Source of the DNA: Arthrobacter sp. B2a2-09
GTDB lineage: Bacteria > Actinomycetota > Actinomycetes > Actinomycetales > Micrococcaceae
Length of the DNA: 64,000 nucleotides
Reading direction: 5' to 3'
NCBI RefSeq assembly: GCF_027587375.1
Contig: NZ_JAMXIC010000010.1
Location: forward strand, 97,483 to 161,482
Part shown: positions 42,804 through 50,696 of the stretch, in pieces
Numbering within the stretch: position 1 is the stretch's first letter
Layout of the letters: every line of letters starts with the position of its first letter
Program-made: the position numbers and the translations under genes
The notes under the pieces: model-generated
Database searches by the model: none
Seen by the model: the letters and a program-made list of their open reading frames with translations, nothing else
Told to the model about the DNA's origin: nothing

Positions 42804-43612
42804 GGATCACCCGCAAGCCTTTCGCCGCGCTGTTCGTTGCCGGCGCACTCGTGGCGGCTCTGGCCGGCTGCGGTTCAGGCAGTCCCGCCAGCACGGCAAG
42901 CAGCGGATCCGCCAGCGCCAGCGAAACGCCAAAGCTTTCCGGTACGGTGACGGTTTACGCTGCTGCCTCGCTGAAGGCAACGTTCACCAAGCTGGCCAGC
43001 GAATTCGAGGCAGCGAACCCGGGCACCAAAGTAGCCCTGAGCTTCGCCGGGTCTTCAGACCTCGTCACGCAGATCACCCAGGGCGCTCCGGCGGACGTCT
43101 TTGCCTCGGCGGACACGAAGAACATGGCCAAGCTGTCCGACGCCAAGCTGCTTGACGGAACGGCGAAGAACTTCGCCACCAACGTCCTGACCATTGCCGT
43201 CCCGCCGTCCAATCCGGCGTCGATCAGTTCCTTCGCGGACCTGGCCAAGCCAGGGGTCAAGGTGGTCGTCTGCGCCAGCCAAGTACCCTGCGGCTCCGCC
43301 GCCCAAACCATTGAAAAGGCCACCGGCACAACCCTGAAGCCCGTCAGCGAAGAGTCTTCCGTGACTGACGTCCTCGGGAAGGTCGCCTCCGGCGAGGCTG
43401 ACGCCGGACTCGTCTACGTCACCGACGTCAAGGGCGCGGGGGACAAGGTCAAGGGAATCACTTTCCCCGAGTCGGACAAGGCCGTCAACACGTACCCTAT
43501 CGGGACTGTGAGCACTAGCAAGAACAAGGATCTGGCCGCCGCTTTCATCGCGTTGGTGACCGGAAGTGAAGGCAAGAAGGTTCTCGGCGACGCCGGCTTC
43601 GGAACTCCGTAG
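42800..43612 (+). CDS. modA: Molybdate ABC transporter substrate-binding lipoprotein
   Basis: 270 residues. Lipoprotein signal ending LAGC puts the lipidated Cys near residue 25. The ModA fold has VYAAASLKATFTKLASEFEA, FAGSSDLVTQITQGAPADVF and the ligand-contacting ADAGLVYVTDVKG. It would deliver molybdate to a ModBC channel, yet no permease or ATPase gene follows. The stop is followed within 5 nt by a fragment of an AraC gene, so the pair mopR-modA appears to be set into an older araC-VOC arrangement. Confidence 0.87.
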   Translation: MRITRKPFAALFVAGALVAALAGCGSGSPASTASSGSASASETPKLSGTVTVYAAASLKATFTKLASEFEAANPGTKVALSFAGSSDLVTQITQGAPADVFASADTKNMAKLSDAKLLDGTAKNFATNVLTIAVPPSNPASISSFADLAKPGVKVVVCASQVPCGSAAQTIEKATGTTLKPVSEESSVTDVLGKVASGEADAGLVYVTDVKGAGDKVKGITFPESDKAVNTYPIGTVSTSKNKDLAAAFIALVTGSEGKKVLGDAGFGTP

Positions 43613-43617
43613 ACCTC

Positions 43618-43668
43618 CGGGGAGAAGCGAGCAGGATTCGAGAAGCGCTTGCGGTTGCCGAGGACTAG
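43618..43668 (+). pseudogene. C-terminal remnant of an AraC-family gene
   Basis: In frame, this stretch reads RGEASRIREALAVAED followed by TAG. It matches the C-terminus of the AraC protein encoded at 41773-42213 (RNEASKLREALAVAAD) at 12 of 16 positions with the stop in the same place. Homology begins right after the modA stop. It is the stump of a second araC copy that once preceded the VOC gene, 10 nt away. Confidence 0.7.
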
Positions 43669-43678
43669 CGTCGTTGCC

Positions 43679-44089
43679 ATGACTATTTCACTGCAGTACT
43701 CACACATCACTGTCAACGATCCCGACGAAGCACTCACCTTCTACCGGGACGCCCTCGGCCTCGAGGTACTCAACGACGTCGCGCAGGGCGGATTCCGTTG
43801 GGTGACGCTCGGCAGCAAGGACCAGCCGGGCGTTGAAATCGTGCTTTCCGAACCGCACGCGGGCCGGTCCAAGGCCGACGGCGATTCGCTCCAGGAGTTG
43901 CTCACCAAGGGCGTCCTGGGGCCGATCGTCTTCCGCTCCGATGACGTCGACACGCTCTTCGAAAAGGTCAGGGCTTCCGGCGCGGAGGTTATGCAGGAGC
44001 CAATCGACCAGCCGTGGGGTCCCCGCGACTGCGCCTTCCGTGATCCTTCGGGCAACATGGTGAGGATTTCGCAGGCCCCGGCCGCTTAG
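43679..44089 (+). CDS. VOC-superfamily (glyoxalase/bleomycin-resistance-like) protein
   Basis: 136 residues, a typical single VOC domain with two beta-alpha-beta-beta-beta units. YSHITVNDPDEALTFYRDAL starts the first and the conserved GPRDCAFRDPSGNMVRIS closes the second, carrying a likely metal-ligand Asp/Glu position. The function could be dioxygenase, lyase or antibiotic sequestration. The start chosen is ATG 43679; an upstream in-frame start overlaps the araC remnant. A strong hairpin terminates the gene. Confidence 0.85.
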   Translation: MTISLQYSHITVNDPDEALTFYRDALGLEVLNDVAQGGFRWVTLGSKDQPGVEIVLSEPHAGRSKADGDSLQELLTKGVLGPIVFRSDDVDTLFEKVRASGAEVMQEPIDQPWGPRDCAFRDPSGNMVRISQAPAA

Positions 44090-44105
44090 CTAGCCGATCG
44101 ATCAA

Positions 44106-44152
44106 CGAAAGCCAGAGGTTCCGTCCCGATGGGGTGGAACCTCTGGCTTTCG
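44106..44152. terminator. Strong hairpin after the VOC gene
   Basis: A 17-bp perfect stem (44106-44122 with 44136-44152) whose arms include CCAGAGGTTCC and GGAACCTCTGG, with an inner CCC/GGG pair in the loop. The same sequence theme occurs at 42245-42278 after the AraC gene, so the two are duplicated terminators. Confidence 0.8.
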
Positions 44153-44185
44153 CGCACCGTTACTGTCGGTGCCTCTGCCCGCGGC

Positions 44186-44422
44186 ATCGAGCAGCCAATG
44201 GGCTACGCCACAGAATTCCCCGATATGAAGGGCTTGTCCCCTCGGAACATCCAGTACATGACTACGTTCGGGGCCGCCTGGCCCGACGGTCCAATTGCGC
44301 AGCGGCCCGCTGCGCAATTGCCTTGGGGCCACATCATGGTCCTCTTGGACAAGAAACTCGACCCTGGGACTACCGAAGCCTATGCGGCCGCAGCGGTGGA
44401 ATACGGCTGGTCGCGCGTTGCT
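44186..44422 (+). pseudogene. Fragment of a DUF1016 (YhcG-type) nuclease gene
   Basis: About 79 codons read EFPDMKGLSPRNIQYM, FGAAWPDGPIAQ, QLPWGHIMVLLDK and AAAAVEYGWSR. This is the conserved N-terminal domain of DUF1016/YhcG proteins, restriction- or repair-type PD-(D/E)XK nucleases. The beginning (the sequence before EFPDMKG) and everything after the domain are missing, so it is a dead remnant. It lies in the 710-bp gene-free stretch between the VOC gene and the phospholipase gene. Confidence 0.65.
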
Positions 44423-44516
44423 CATCGTCCTTGGCGTCGTAGGTCCTGTACAGCTCATCGCTGATCGAGTCCCATTCCCCTGCGGGCGGACCAGCAGGTG
44501 GGCATCGCGGGCTAGC

Positions 44517-44612
44517 TTCCGTGGTGCGGTTCGGACCGAGGCCCACATCGTCGTCGAGCCCGACACCGGGCTGATCGCCGCGGCACTGTTAACGAGGGCC
44601 TCCGGCGACAGC
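44517..44612 (+). mobile_element. Remnant of an IS1182-like transposase
   Basis: The frame reads EAHIVVEPDTGLIAAALLT followed by RASGDSA. This resembles the conserved core of IS1182-family transposases, where an AH-x-V-x-DP/EP-D-T-G-L segment precedes a T-K/A-A-x-G-D motif. No other part of the transposase and no terminal repeats are visible. Together with the DUF1016 fragment it marks old mobile-element activity at this point of the flagellar region. Confidence 0.5.
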
Positions 44613-44799
44613 GCCAGGCTTAACTGTCCAGGCATCGTTGAACCTTCTGTGCCTCCCAAGTGGTCTGCACTTTCGCTTTGCGCCAAATGTTTTGGTTTTT
44701 TTGTTCATTTGCTTGTCGGCCGCAGGTTCCTTGACCGCCAGATTGGCCATGGACGATGCTCGGGACGCAGTGATCGACAGCTACAGAAAGGGTATGAAC

Positions 44800-46923
44800 A
44801 TGGTTACGGTGAATCGACGACAGTTGCTTGGGGGCGTTGCGGCTGCTGCCGCCTCAATGGCGTTGCCGGCATCGATCGGGAGGGCTCTGGCGGCGGAACC
44901 GGCAGTGCGAAGCGGCACGATCGACGACGTCGAGCATGTCGTCATCCTGATGCAGGAGAACCGGTCCTTCGATCACTATTTCGGCACCATGCGCGGTGTG
45001 CGTGGCTTCGGTGATCCACGTCCGTGGCTGCTTCCCAATGGCAACGATGTCTGGCATCAACCCCCTGCTACCGTTCAAACCGCTCGCTACCACGCACGCG
45101 GATTGCCTGCAGACGCACCATACGTCCTGCCGTTCTATCTCGATTCGGCCAGGACGTCCGAAAACATCGCCGGTACCGACCACGGCTGGAGCAGCGGCCA
45201 TTTGGCGTGGAACGAGGGTCGCTGGGACCAGTGGGTAAACCAAAAGCAAGACGTAATGACGATGGCCTATCTGTCCGAGAAGGAAAACAGCTTCCATCGT
45301 GCCCTTGCGGACTCATTCACCGTTTGCGACGCGTATTTTGCTTCCGTCCACGCCGATACCGCGCCGAACCGCATCGCACTGTGGACGGGTACCATCGACC
45401 CGCAAAACCGGCTCGGCTCGGCCAAGAATGGGCCCGGCATCGGGGAACGAAACGTCACCAACGGCTACACCTGGACAACCTACGCCGAGCGGCTTCAGCA
45501 GAACGGCATCAGCTGGCGGGTCTACCAGGGAGGAACGGGTGTTCCGGGCCAACCAACGGACAACTACACCGACAACTCCCTTGAATTCTTCGCCAACTTC
45601 CAACGGGCCCAAGGGGCCAGCGGGCCGCTCGTGGACAACGGCGCGTCGACGCACACCCTTGCCGAACTTAAACAGCACGTGCTCAACGGCACACTGCCCG
45701 CCGTGTCGTGGATAGTGTCGCCCTATAAGTACAGCGAGCATCCCTTGGCTTCGCCGACGGACGGCGCCTACTACATCGACACGGTCCTGGACGCGCTCAC
45801 CGCAGATCCCAAAGTCTGGGCAAAGACGGCGCTGATCCTGAATTATGACGAGAACGATGGCTTCTTCGACCACGTCGTGCCTCCCATGCCGCCGTTGAAG
45901 AACCGCCCCGGTACTGACGGCATGGTATCGGCGTCACTCTCGGCCAGCCTGGCTGATGAATTCCTCGATCTGGATCTGCACCCCGGTGAAGCCCACCCAT
46001 TGGTGCCCGGTGCCGACCCTCACGGGAAACAACCCATTGGCCTCGGGCCCAGGGTTCCCCTTCTCGTCATCTCACCCTGGAGCAAGGGCGGATGGGTCTG
46101 TTCGGAAGTATTCGACCACACCTCGGTCATCCGATTCCTGGAAAAGCGGTTCCGCGTGCCCGAGCCGAACATCAGCGACTGGCGCCGTTCCGTCTGCGGA
46201 GACCTCACATCGGCGTTCGACTTCTCCAGGGCGCAGACCGGCTTCACCGCAACGAACCCGCCTGCACCCATCCAGGGGCAAGGCCAGCCGTTCTCGGTCC
46301 AGAATCCGCAGTCGATGCCGCAGCAGGCACCCGGTGTCCGGCCGGCACGACCACTTCCGTACCGATTCGGCGTCGAGTTCCTACGCTCCGGCAGCTCCGA
46401 GCTCAGGCTGGAGTTCTCAAATCAGGGCGAGGCTGGCGCCCACTTCCTGGTCCGCAACGGGCGATCTCCACAGGACGCGCCGCGCCGCTACCAGGTTGCC
46501 GCGAAAGACACTGTCCGCGACTCCTGGTCCGGCGACACGTCCTACGCCCTGGGAGTGTGGGGCGCCAACGGCTACCTTGCCGAGTTCAAGGGCAGCCTCA
46601 CGGACCCGGACGAACTCCAGGCCAAGGTACAGGAGGACATCGCTGGCACCACGGTGCAGATCGTGCTCAGCAATTCCGGAACGCGCCCCCGGAAGGTTCG
46701 CATCTCCAATGCCTACGACCAGGGCAAAGGGCTCAAAGTCACCGTCCCGCCCGGGAAAACTGTTTCCAGGGACATCGAACTGGAGTCCAGCCACGGCTGG
46801 TACGACGTGAGCGTTGCCGATGAAGACGCCCCGCAATACCTGCGACGGTTCGCCGGTCACCACGAAAACGGCAAACCCAGCTACAGCGACCCTGCCACAG
46901 GCAGTGCACTCAACCGTCAATAG
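44800..46923 (+). CDS. Tat-exported phospholipase C / phosphoesterase (AcpA/PlcN-like)
   Basis: 707 residues. A twin-arginine signal (VNRRQLLGGVAAAAASM) is followed by the alkaline-phosphatase-superfamily core with VVILMQENRSFDHYFGTMRG (catalytic metal site), FFDHVVPPMPP and the LVISPWSKGG loop. Two C-terminal beta-sandwich repeats (PYRFGVEFLRSGSSELRLEF and VQIVLSNSGTRPRKVRIS) match the phosphocholine-specific phospholipase C tail. ATG 44800 has AAAGGG at 7 nt; the frame is open far upstream but unsupported. It likely releases phosphate or choline from extracellular lipids, and is followed by a second phosphoesterase. Confidence 0.86.
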   Translation: MVTVNRRQLLGGVAAAAASMALPASIGRALAAEPAVRSGTIDDVEHVVILMQENRSFDHYFGTMRGVRGFGDPRPWLLPNGNDVWHQPPATVQTARYHARGLPADAPYVLPFYLDSARTSENIAGTDHGWSSGHLAWNEGRWDQWVNQKQDVMTMAYLSEKENSFHRALADSFTVCDAYFASVHADTAPNRIALWTGTIDPQNRLGSAKNGPGIGERNVTNGYTWTTYAERLQQNGISWRVYQGGTGVPGQPTDNYTDNSLEFFANFQRAQGASGPLVDNGASTHTLAELKQHVLNGTLPAVSWIVSPYKYSEHPLASPTDGAYYIDTVLDALTADPKVWAKTALILNYDENDGFFDHVVPPMPPLKNRPGTDGMVSASLSASLADEFLDLDLHPGEAHPLVPGADPHGKQPIGLGPRVPLLVISPWSKGGWVCSEVFDHTSVIRFLEKRFRVPEPNISDWRRSVCGDLTSAFDFSRAQTGFTATNPPAPIQGQGQPFSVQNPQSMPQQAPGVRPARPLPYRFGVEFLRSGSSELRLEFSNQGEAGAHFLVRNGRSPQDAPRRYQVAAKDTVRDSWSGDTSYALGVWGANGYLAEFKGSLTDPDELQAKVQEDIAGTTVQIVLSNSGTRPRKVRISNAYDQGKGLKVTVPPGKTVSRDIELESSHGWYDVSVADEDAPQYLRRFAGHHENGKPSYSDPATGSALNRQ

Positions 46924-47036
46924 ACCGCCAATCAAGGGTGCGAGTTGAGCGCAAGCAAGCGTCTATCAGCCTTACCTTGCTGCCGTACCCGAGAAACAGG
47001 CACCCCGTCCGGGGCGTAAATCGAAAGGATTATTCA

Positions 47037-48254
47037 ATGATCAGCATCCTGAAAAACCGGGCGGCAGGCGCAGCAGCGCTTGCTGCCACCATCGCGCTCA
47101 CAGGGGCCGCTGCCGTCGGCGCGGTTGCCCCCGCCAACGCGACGGCGACTTCGGGCTCTCCCGCCCAGGTTAGCGGGCAAGGGGCCAATGGTCCTGATCA
47201 CGTCTTCGTGATCATGATGGAGAACCACGGGTACGAGCAGGTGATCGGCAACACTGCCGACGCCCCGTACATCTCCTCTCTCGCGCAGAAGTACAACGTC
47301 GCCAGCAACTACCACGGCGTCACCCACCCCAGCATGCCCAACTATCTCGCCACGATCTCCGGCGACTTCCAGGGCCTGCACGATGACTGCAAGGCGGGTG
47401 CCACTGTCACCTGTGCTCCGGAGGAGTTCACGACTTCTTCCGGGGACACGGCCCTCGACGCCTTCCTCACCCCGGCCCAGTACCAGAAGGCCGCCACCAC
47501 GCCGCACATGTTCTCCGGCCGGACCATCGTGGACCAGCTCGAGGATTCCGGCCGCAGCTGGAAGGCCTACATGGAGAACCTTCCGTCCGTGGGTTCCCAG
47601 GCCGAGTACGCCCCGGTGGTCAACGGCACCACGGTCAAGCTCTACGCGCAGAAGCACAACCCGTTCATGTACTTCTCCCGGATCAACTCCCCGGGCAACC
47701 CGCGGCTGCAGAACATCGTGCCGCTGGAGAACAACTTCAGCAAAGACCTGGCCTCCGGCAACGTGCCGAACTTCGTCTGGATCAGCCCGAACCAGTGCCA
47801 TGACATGCACGGGGTCTCCCCGTCGGGGGCCGCTCTGATCAACCTGCCGAAGTGCGGTTACCCGGATTCCGGCCTGGACCACGGCGCCATCCAGCTCGGT
47901 GACGCCTACGTGAAGCAGCAGGTGCAGGAGATCATGAACTCCACCACTTGGAAGACCACCAACTCCAGCATCGTGCTCGCCTGGGATGAGAACGACTACT
48001 CCGGGTCCTCGGGCGGCCCCGGTAGCCCGGTCGGCTACAGCACGCCCAGCGGCCCCGGCACCGCGGTGCTCGGCGGCGGCCACGCACCTATGATCGTGAT
48101 CAACTCGGCTGAAGGGCCGCACAAGACCACGAACCAGCTTTCCGACCACTACACTCTGCTGTCCACGCTGCAGCACCTGTGGCATCTGGGCTGCCTAGCC
48201 AACACGTGCTCACCCACCACATCGGGCACCTTCGAGGAGCTCTTTCACCCCTGA
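47037..48254 (+). CDS. Secreted phosphoesterase (acid phosphatase-like)
   Basis: 405 residues with a Sec signal (SILKNRAAGAAALAATIALT, cleavage near ANATA). The phosphoesterase-family core begins FVIMMENHGYEQVIGN and continues with VTHPSMPNYLATISGD, NFVWISPNQCHDMHG and VLAWDENDYSG, carrying metal-binding Asn, Asp and His residues. It is a paralogous fold to the preceding phospholipase C. Both are probably used for phosphorus acquisition. GAAAGGA precedes ATG 47037. It is followed by a strong terminator hairpin before fliM. Confidence 0.82.
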   Translation: MISILKNRAAGAAALAATIALTGAAAVGAVAPANATATSGSPAQVSGQGANGPDHVFVIMMENHGYEQVIGNTADAPYISSLAQKYNVASNYHGVTHPSMPNYLATISGDFQGLHDDCKAGATVTCAPEEFTTSSGDTALDAFLTPAQYQKAATTPHMFSGRTIVDQLEDSGRSWKAYMENLPSVGSQAEYAPVVNGTTVKLYAQKHNPFMYFSRINSPGNPRLQNIVPLENNFSKDLASGNVPNFVWISPNQCHDMHGVSPSGAALINLPKCGYPDSGLDHGAIQLGDAYVKQQVQEIMNSTTWKTTNSSIVLAWDENDYSGSSGGPGSPVGYSTPSGPGTAVLGGGHAPMIVINSAEGPHKTTNQLSDHYTLLSTLQHLWHLGCLANTCSPTTSGTFEELFHP

Positions 48255-48326
48255 CCCGGGAGGACTTCGGCGATTTGGCGCCGGTATAAGGGCCTCTGGA
48301 GCAGCCTTCAAGGCGTTCAAATATTG

Positions 48327-48363
48327 ACGGCCTGTCTGCACAGCACACGCAGACAGGCCGTCC
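48327..48363. terminator. Strong hairpin between the phosphoesterase gene and fliM
   Basis: GACGGCCTGTCTGC (48327-48340) pairs perfectly with GCAGACAGGCCGTC (48350-48363) around a 9-nt loop. It probably ends transcription of the accessory block before the flagellar genes. Confidence 0.8.
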
Positions 48364-48552
48364 CGTTATCCGGCGCGGCCACTTTTCCCGTTAGGCAATG
48401 CCGCAGGGTTGACTTCCCTCCCAGCGATTACGTACTTGCCCAGGATGTAGGCGATGCCGGCGCGTGTCATCTTGTTCCCGACCAGTCGGTATCCTCATTC
48501 ACCCAATAATCAGTCCCTTACGCGCACACTTTCCTTGCCGATAGTGGCAACC

Positions 48553-49449
48553 GTGAGTGAACAGGAAGATCAATCGGCGGGACGGCAGCGCACCGTGGAC
48601 GTCTACGACTTCCGCAGGCCCACCACCCTGCCGCGCCAGCACAGCCGCGTCCTGGAAGTCGCCTTCGAGACGTTCGCCCGCCAATGGGGAACACAGCTCA
48701 CGGCCAAGGTCCGCGTGAAATCCACCGCGACCCTTGAACAGCTCATCATGCAGAGCTACGACGAATACGCCGCGTCCCTCCCTTCGGTCACCTCGATGGT
48801 GCTGTGCCGCATTGAGGGCAGTGAGTCGCGGCTGGTCATGCAGTTTCCTGCCACGGCGGCGTTGTCCTGGGTCACCCGCATGTTGGGTGGGGCCAGTGAG
48901 ACTGCCGTCCCGGATCGGAAGTTCACCCAGATCGAGCAGGCCCTCATCAGCCGCATGGTGGAAGACGGACTGGAGGACCTGAGCTATTCGCTTGGGGCCC
49001 TGCTGACCACCCCGGTGCGCATGGACGTCATCCAGTACAACTCCCAGTTCGCCCAAGCCGCGGCTCCGGCGGAGCTCATGATCGTGGCCTCATTCACGGT
49101 GAAGGTGGGCGAAACCCTTGCCGCAGCCAGTCTCGCGATTCCCGCCGACATACTGCTTTCCGGGCTCGGCGACGTGAATCCCACTGTCCATAGCCGCGAC
49201 GCCGAGGCACTGGTCCGCGCCCAGGTCACCCAGGTGCCGGTGGACGTAGCCATCCAGTTGAGTCCGACTCCGGTGACGCCAGCGCAGATCCTGGGCCTCG
49301 CCGTCGGGGACGTCATTCCGCTGCCGCACCTGGAGAACCGGCCGTTCGACGTCGCCATCAACGGCACCCGGCTGGCTACCGCCGCACCTGCCCGCAACGG
49401 CTCCCGCGCAGCCGCCGTCATCGTCACAATCGAGGAGAACCAGCGATGA
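48553..49449 (+). CDS. fliM: Flagellar C-ring protein FliM
   Basis: 298 residues from GTG 48553. The middle CheC-like domain (VYDFRRPTTLPRQHSRVLEV, LSWVTRMLGG) and the C-terminal SpoA domain (VDVAIQLSPTPVTPAQILGL, AINGTRLATA) are intact. The N-terminus lacks the LSQDEIDALL-like CheY-binding motif of enterobacterial FliM and begins with a Glu/Arg-rich stretch, as I recall for several actinobacterial homologues. No clear ribosome site is seen; GCCGATAG, similar to a sigma-28 -10 element, lies 8-15 nt upstream of the chosen start. It overlaps fliN by 4 nt. It belongs to the switch complex that sets rotation direction. Confidence 0.9.
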   Translation: MSEQEDQSAGRQRTVDVYDFRRPTTLPRQHSRVLEVAFETFARQWGTQLTAKVRVKSTATLEQLIMQSYDEYAASLPSVTSMVLCRIEGSESRLVMQFPATAALSWVTRMLGGASETAVPDRKFTQIEQALISRMVEDGLEDLSYSLGALLTTPVRMDVIQYNSQFAQAAAPAELMIVASFTVKVGETLAAASLAIPADILLSGLGDVNPTVHSRDAEALVRAQVTQVPVDVAIQLSPTPVTPAQILGLAVGDVIPLPHLENRPFDVAINGTRLATAAPARNGSRAAAVIVTIEENQR

Positions 49450-50183
49450 GCATCACCCTGACCCTGCAGGAGTCCGCAGCGGAGCGCTTGGCCACTCAGC
49501 TGCCGACTCCTGCCACGCTGCACGTCTCCGGCATTGTCCCGTCCCAGGCCGCTGCGGCATATGCACCCCTCGCGATCACGGCCACTTTCGTGGGCGCGGT
49601 GACCACGGACTTCGCACTCATTCTCACGGACCGTTCCTTCCTGGCCGCCGCGGGCGGCGGGATGCAGAGCCCCGGGGTCGTCTCCGCCGTCGACATCTTG
49701 CGTCCCGCGATGGAGCACGCGGCTGACGCGTTCGACGCCGGAGTGCTGGGGGAGTTGCGCGAGGAAGACGCCGCAGGGCTGCTGGCCGACCCCGAAACCG
49801 CCGTTTTTGAACTGCGCCAGTCTCCCTCGTCCGACGGTGGGCAAACGTTCGGCTGGTTCGCCGTCCGGGTCCGCGAACACGGAACCGTGCGGGACACCGC
49901 TGCCGTGCGGAACGCCCAGTCCGGTGCGGTTTCGTCCCGCCTCGGACTGATCAGCAACGTCGAAATGGCGCTCACCGTGGAAATCGGCCGCACCCGCATG
50001 TCCGTGCGCGACGCCCTCGCCCTGGAACCGGGCAAAGTGATCGAACTGGACCGCTCGGCCGGTGCACCCGCGGACGTCCTCCTCAACGGCCGCCTGATCG
50101 CCCACGGGGAAGTCGTCGTCGTGGACCAGGACTACGCAGTGCGCATCACCCGCATCCTCGACGTCGCCGAGGGAATCTACTAG
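49446..50183 (+). CDS. fliN: Flagellar C-ring protein FliN (long form)
   Basis: 245 residues, longer than the roughly 140 of E. coli FliN. The C-terminal SpoA domain is clear (LISNVEMALTVEIGRTRMSV, LNGRLIAHGEVVVVDQDYAV, RITRIL). The N-terminal 150 residues resemble the CheC/FliY-like domain of Gram-positive switch proteins (VSAVDILRPAMEHAADAF), although no phosphatase motif is evident. It builds the lower C-ring with FliM. It is the second gene of the export-gate operon; fliO starts right after its stop. Confidence 0.88.
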   Translation: MSITLTLQESAAERLATQLPTPATLHVSGIVPSQAAAAYAPLAITATFVGAVTTDFALILTDRSFLAAAGGGMQSPGVVSAVDILRPAMEHAADAFDAGVLGELREEDAAGLLADPETAVFELRQSPSSDGGQTFGWFAVRVREHGTVRDTAAVRNAQSGAVSSRLGLISNVEMALTVEIGRTRMSVRDALALEPGKVIELDRSAGAPADVLLNGRLIAHGEVVVVDQDYAVRITRILDVAEGIY

Positions 50184-50696
50184 ATGGATTCGCTCATCCT
50201 CGGGCTGCGCGTACTCGTGGCCCTGGGTGCGGTGCTGGGGCTCATATGGGTCCTGCAACGCCGCCTTCTCAAAGGCAAAGCCAAGGGCCGACGCCGGGCC
50301 AGTACCACCCTGACGGTTGTCAGCAGGCAGACGGTTGGCCAAAAGGCCTCCGTGGTGGTGGTCGACGCTGGCGACAAACGCTTCCTTCTGGGTGTCACCG
50401 AGCACGCCATCAACGTCCTGCACAGCGGCGACGTCCCGGTGGAACTTCCGGAGAACTTTCCGGCACCGGAGAGTTTCGCCGACATCTTCCGCGACGCCGC
50501 TGGCGGGCCGCTTGCGGACAACGAGTCCCAAGCCGCTGCTTTTCAAGGGAGTGGGCCCCAAACCAGTGGATTCACGCGCCGGAGCGAGATCCACCGCCGC
50601 AGCGAGCTGGATAAAGCACAACCCATGCACGGATCCATCCTTGCGGGTTCCACCTGGCGGCAGGCCGCCGAGGCCATCAGGGGACGCCGGAATTGA
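50184..50696 (+). CDS. fliO: Flagellar export protein FliO
   Basis: 170 residues. A single N-terminal membrane helix (LILGLRVLVALGAVLGLIWV) is followed by the short soluble domain typical of FliO (VVSRQTVGQKASVVVVDAGD, FLLGVTEHAINVLHSGDVP). The C-terminal half is hydrophilic and poorly conserved. FliO chaperones assembly of FliP in the export gate. The family is weakly conserved, but the position between fliN and fliP makes the assignment firm. It overlaps fliP by 4 nt (TTGA). Confidence 0.85.
   Translation: MDSLILGLRVLVALGAVLGLIWVLQRRLLKGKAKGRRRASTTLTVVSRQTVGQKASVVVVDAGDKRFLLGVTEHAINVLHSGDVPVELPENFPAPESFADIFRDAAGGPLADNESQAAAFQGSGPQTSGFTRRSEIHRRSELDKAQPMHGSILAGSTWRQAAEAIRGRRN

Noticed and set aside
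44106..44152. Paired hairpins at 42.2 and 44.1 kb as attachment sites of an integrated element.
   Set aside because: They lie just after gene ends with terminator geometry, and the araC stump explains the repetition by module duplication. No integrase is present.
44638..44799. Upstream extension of the phospholipase C frame.
   Set aside because: It would place about 54 residues before the twin-arginine signal; AAAGGG sits correctly in front of ATG 44800.
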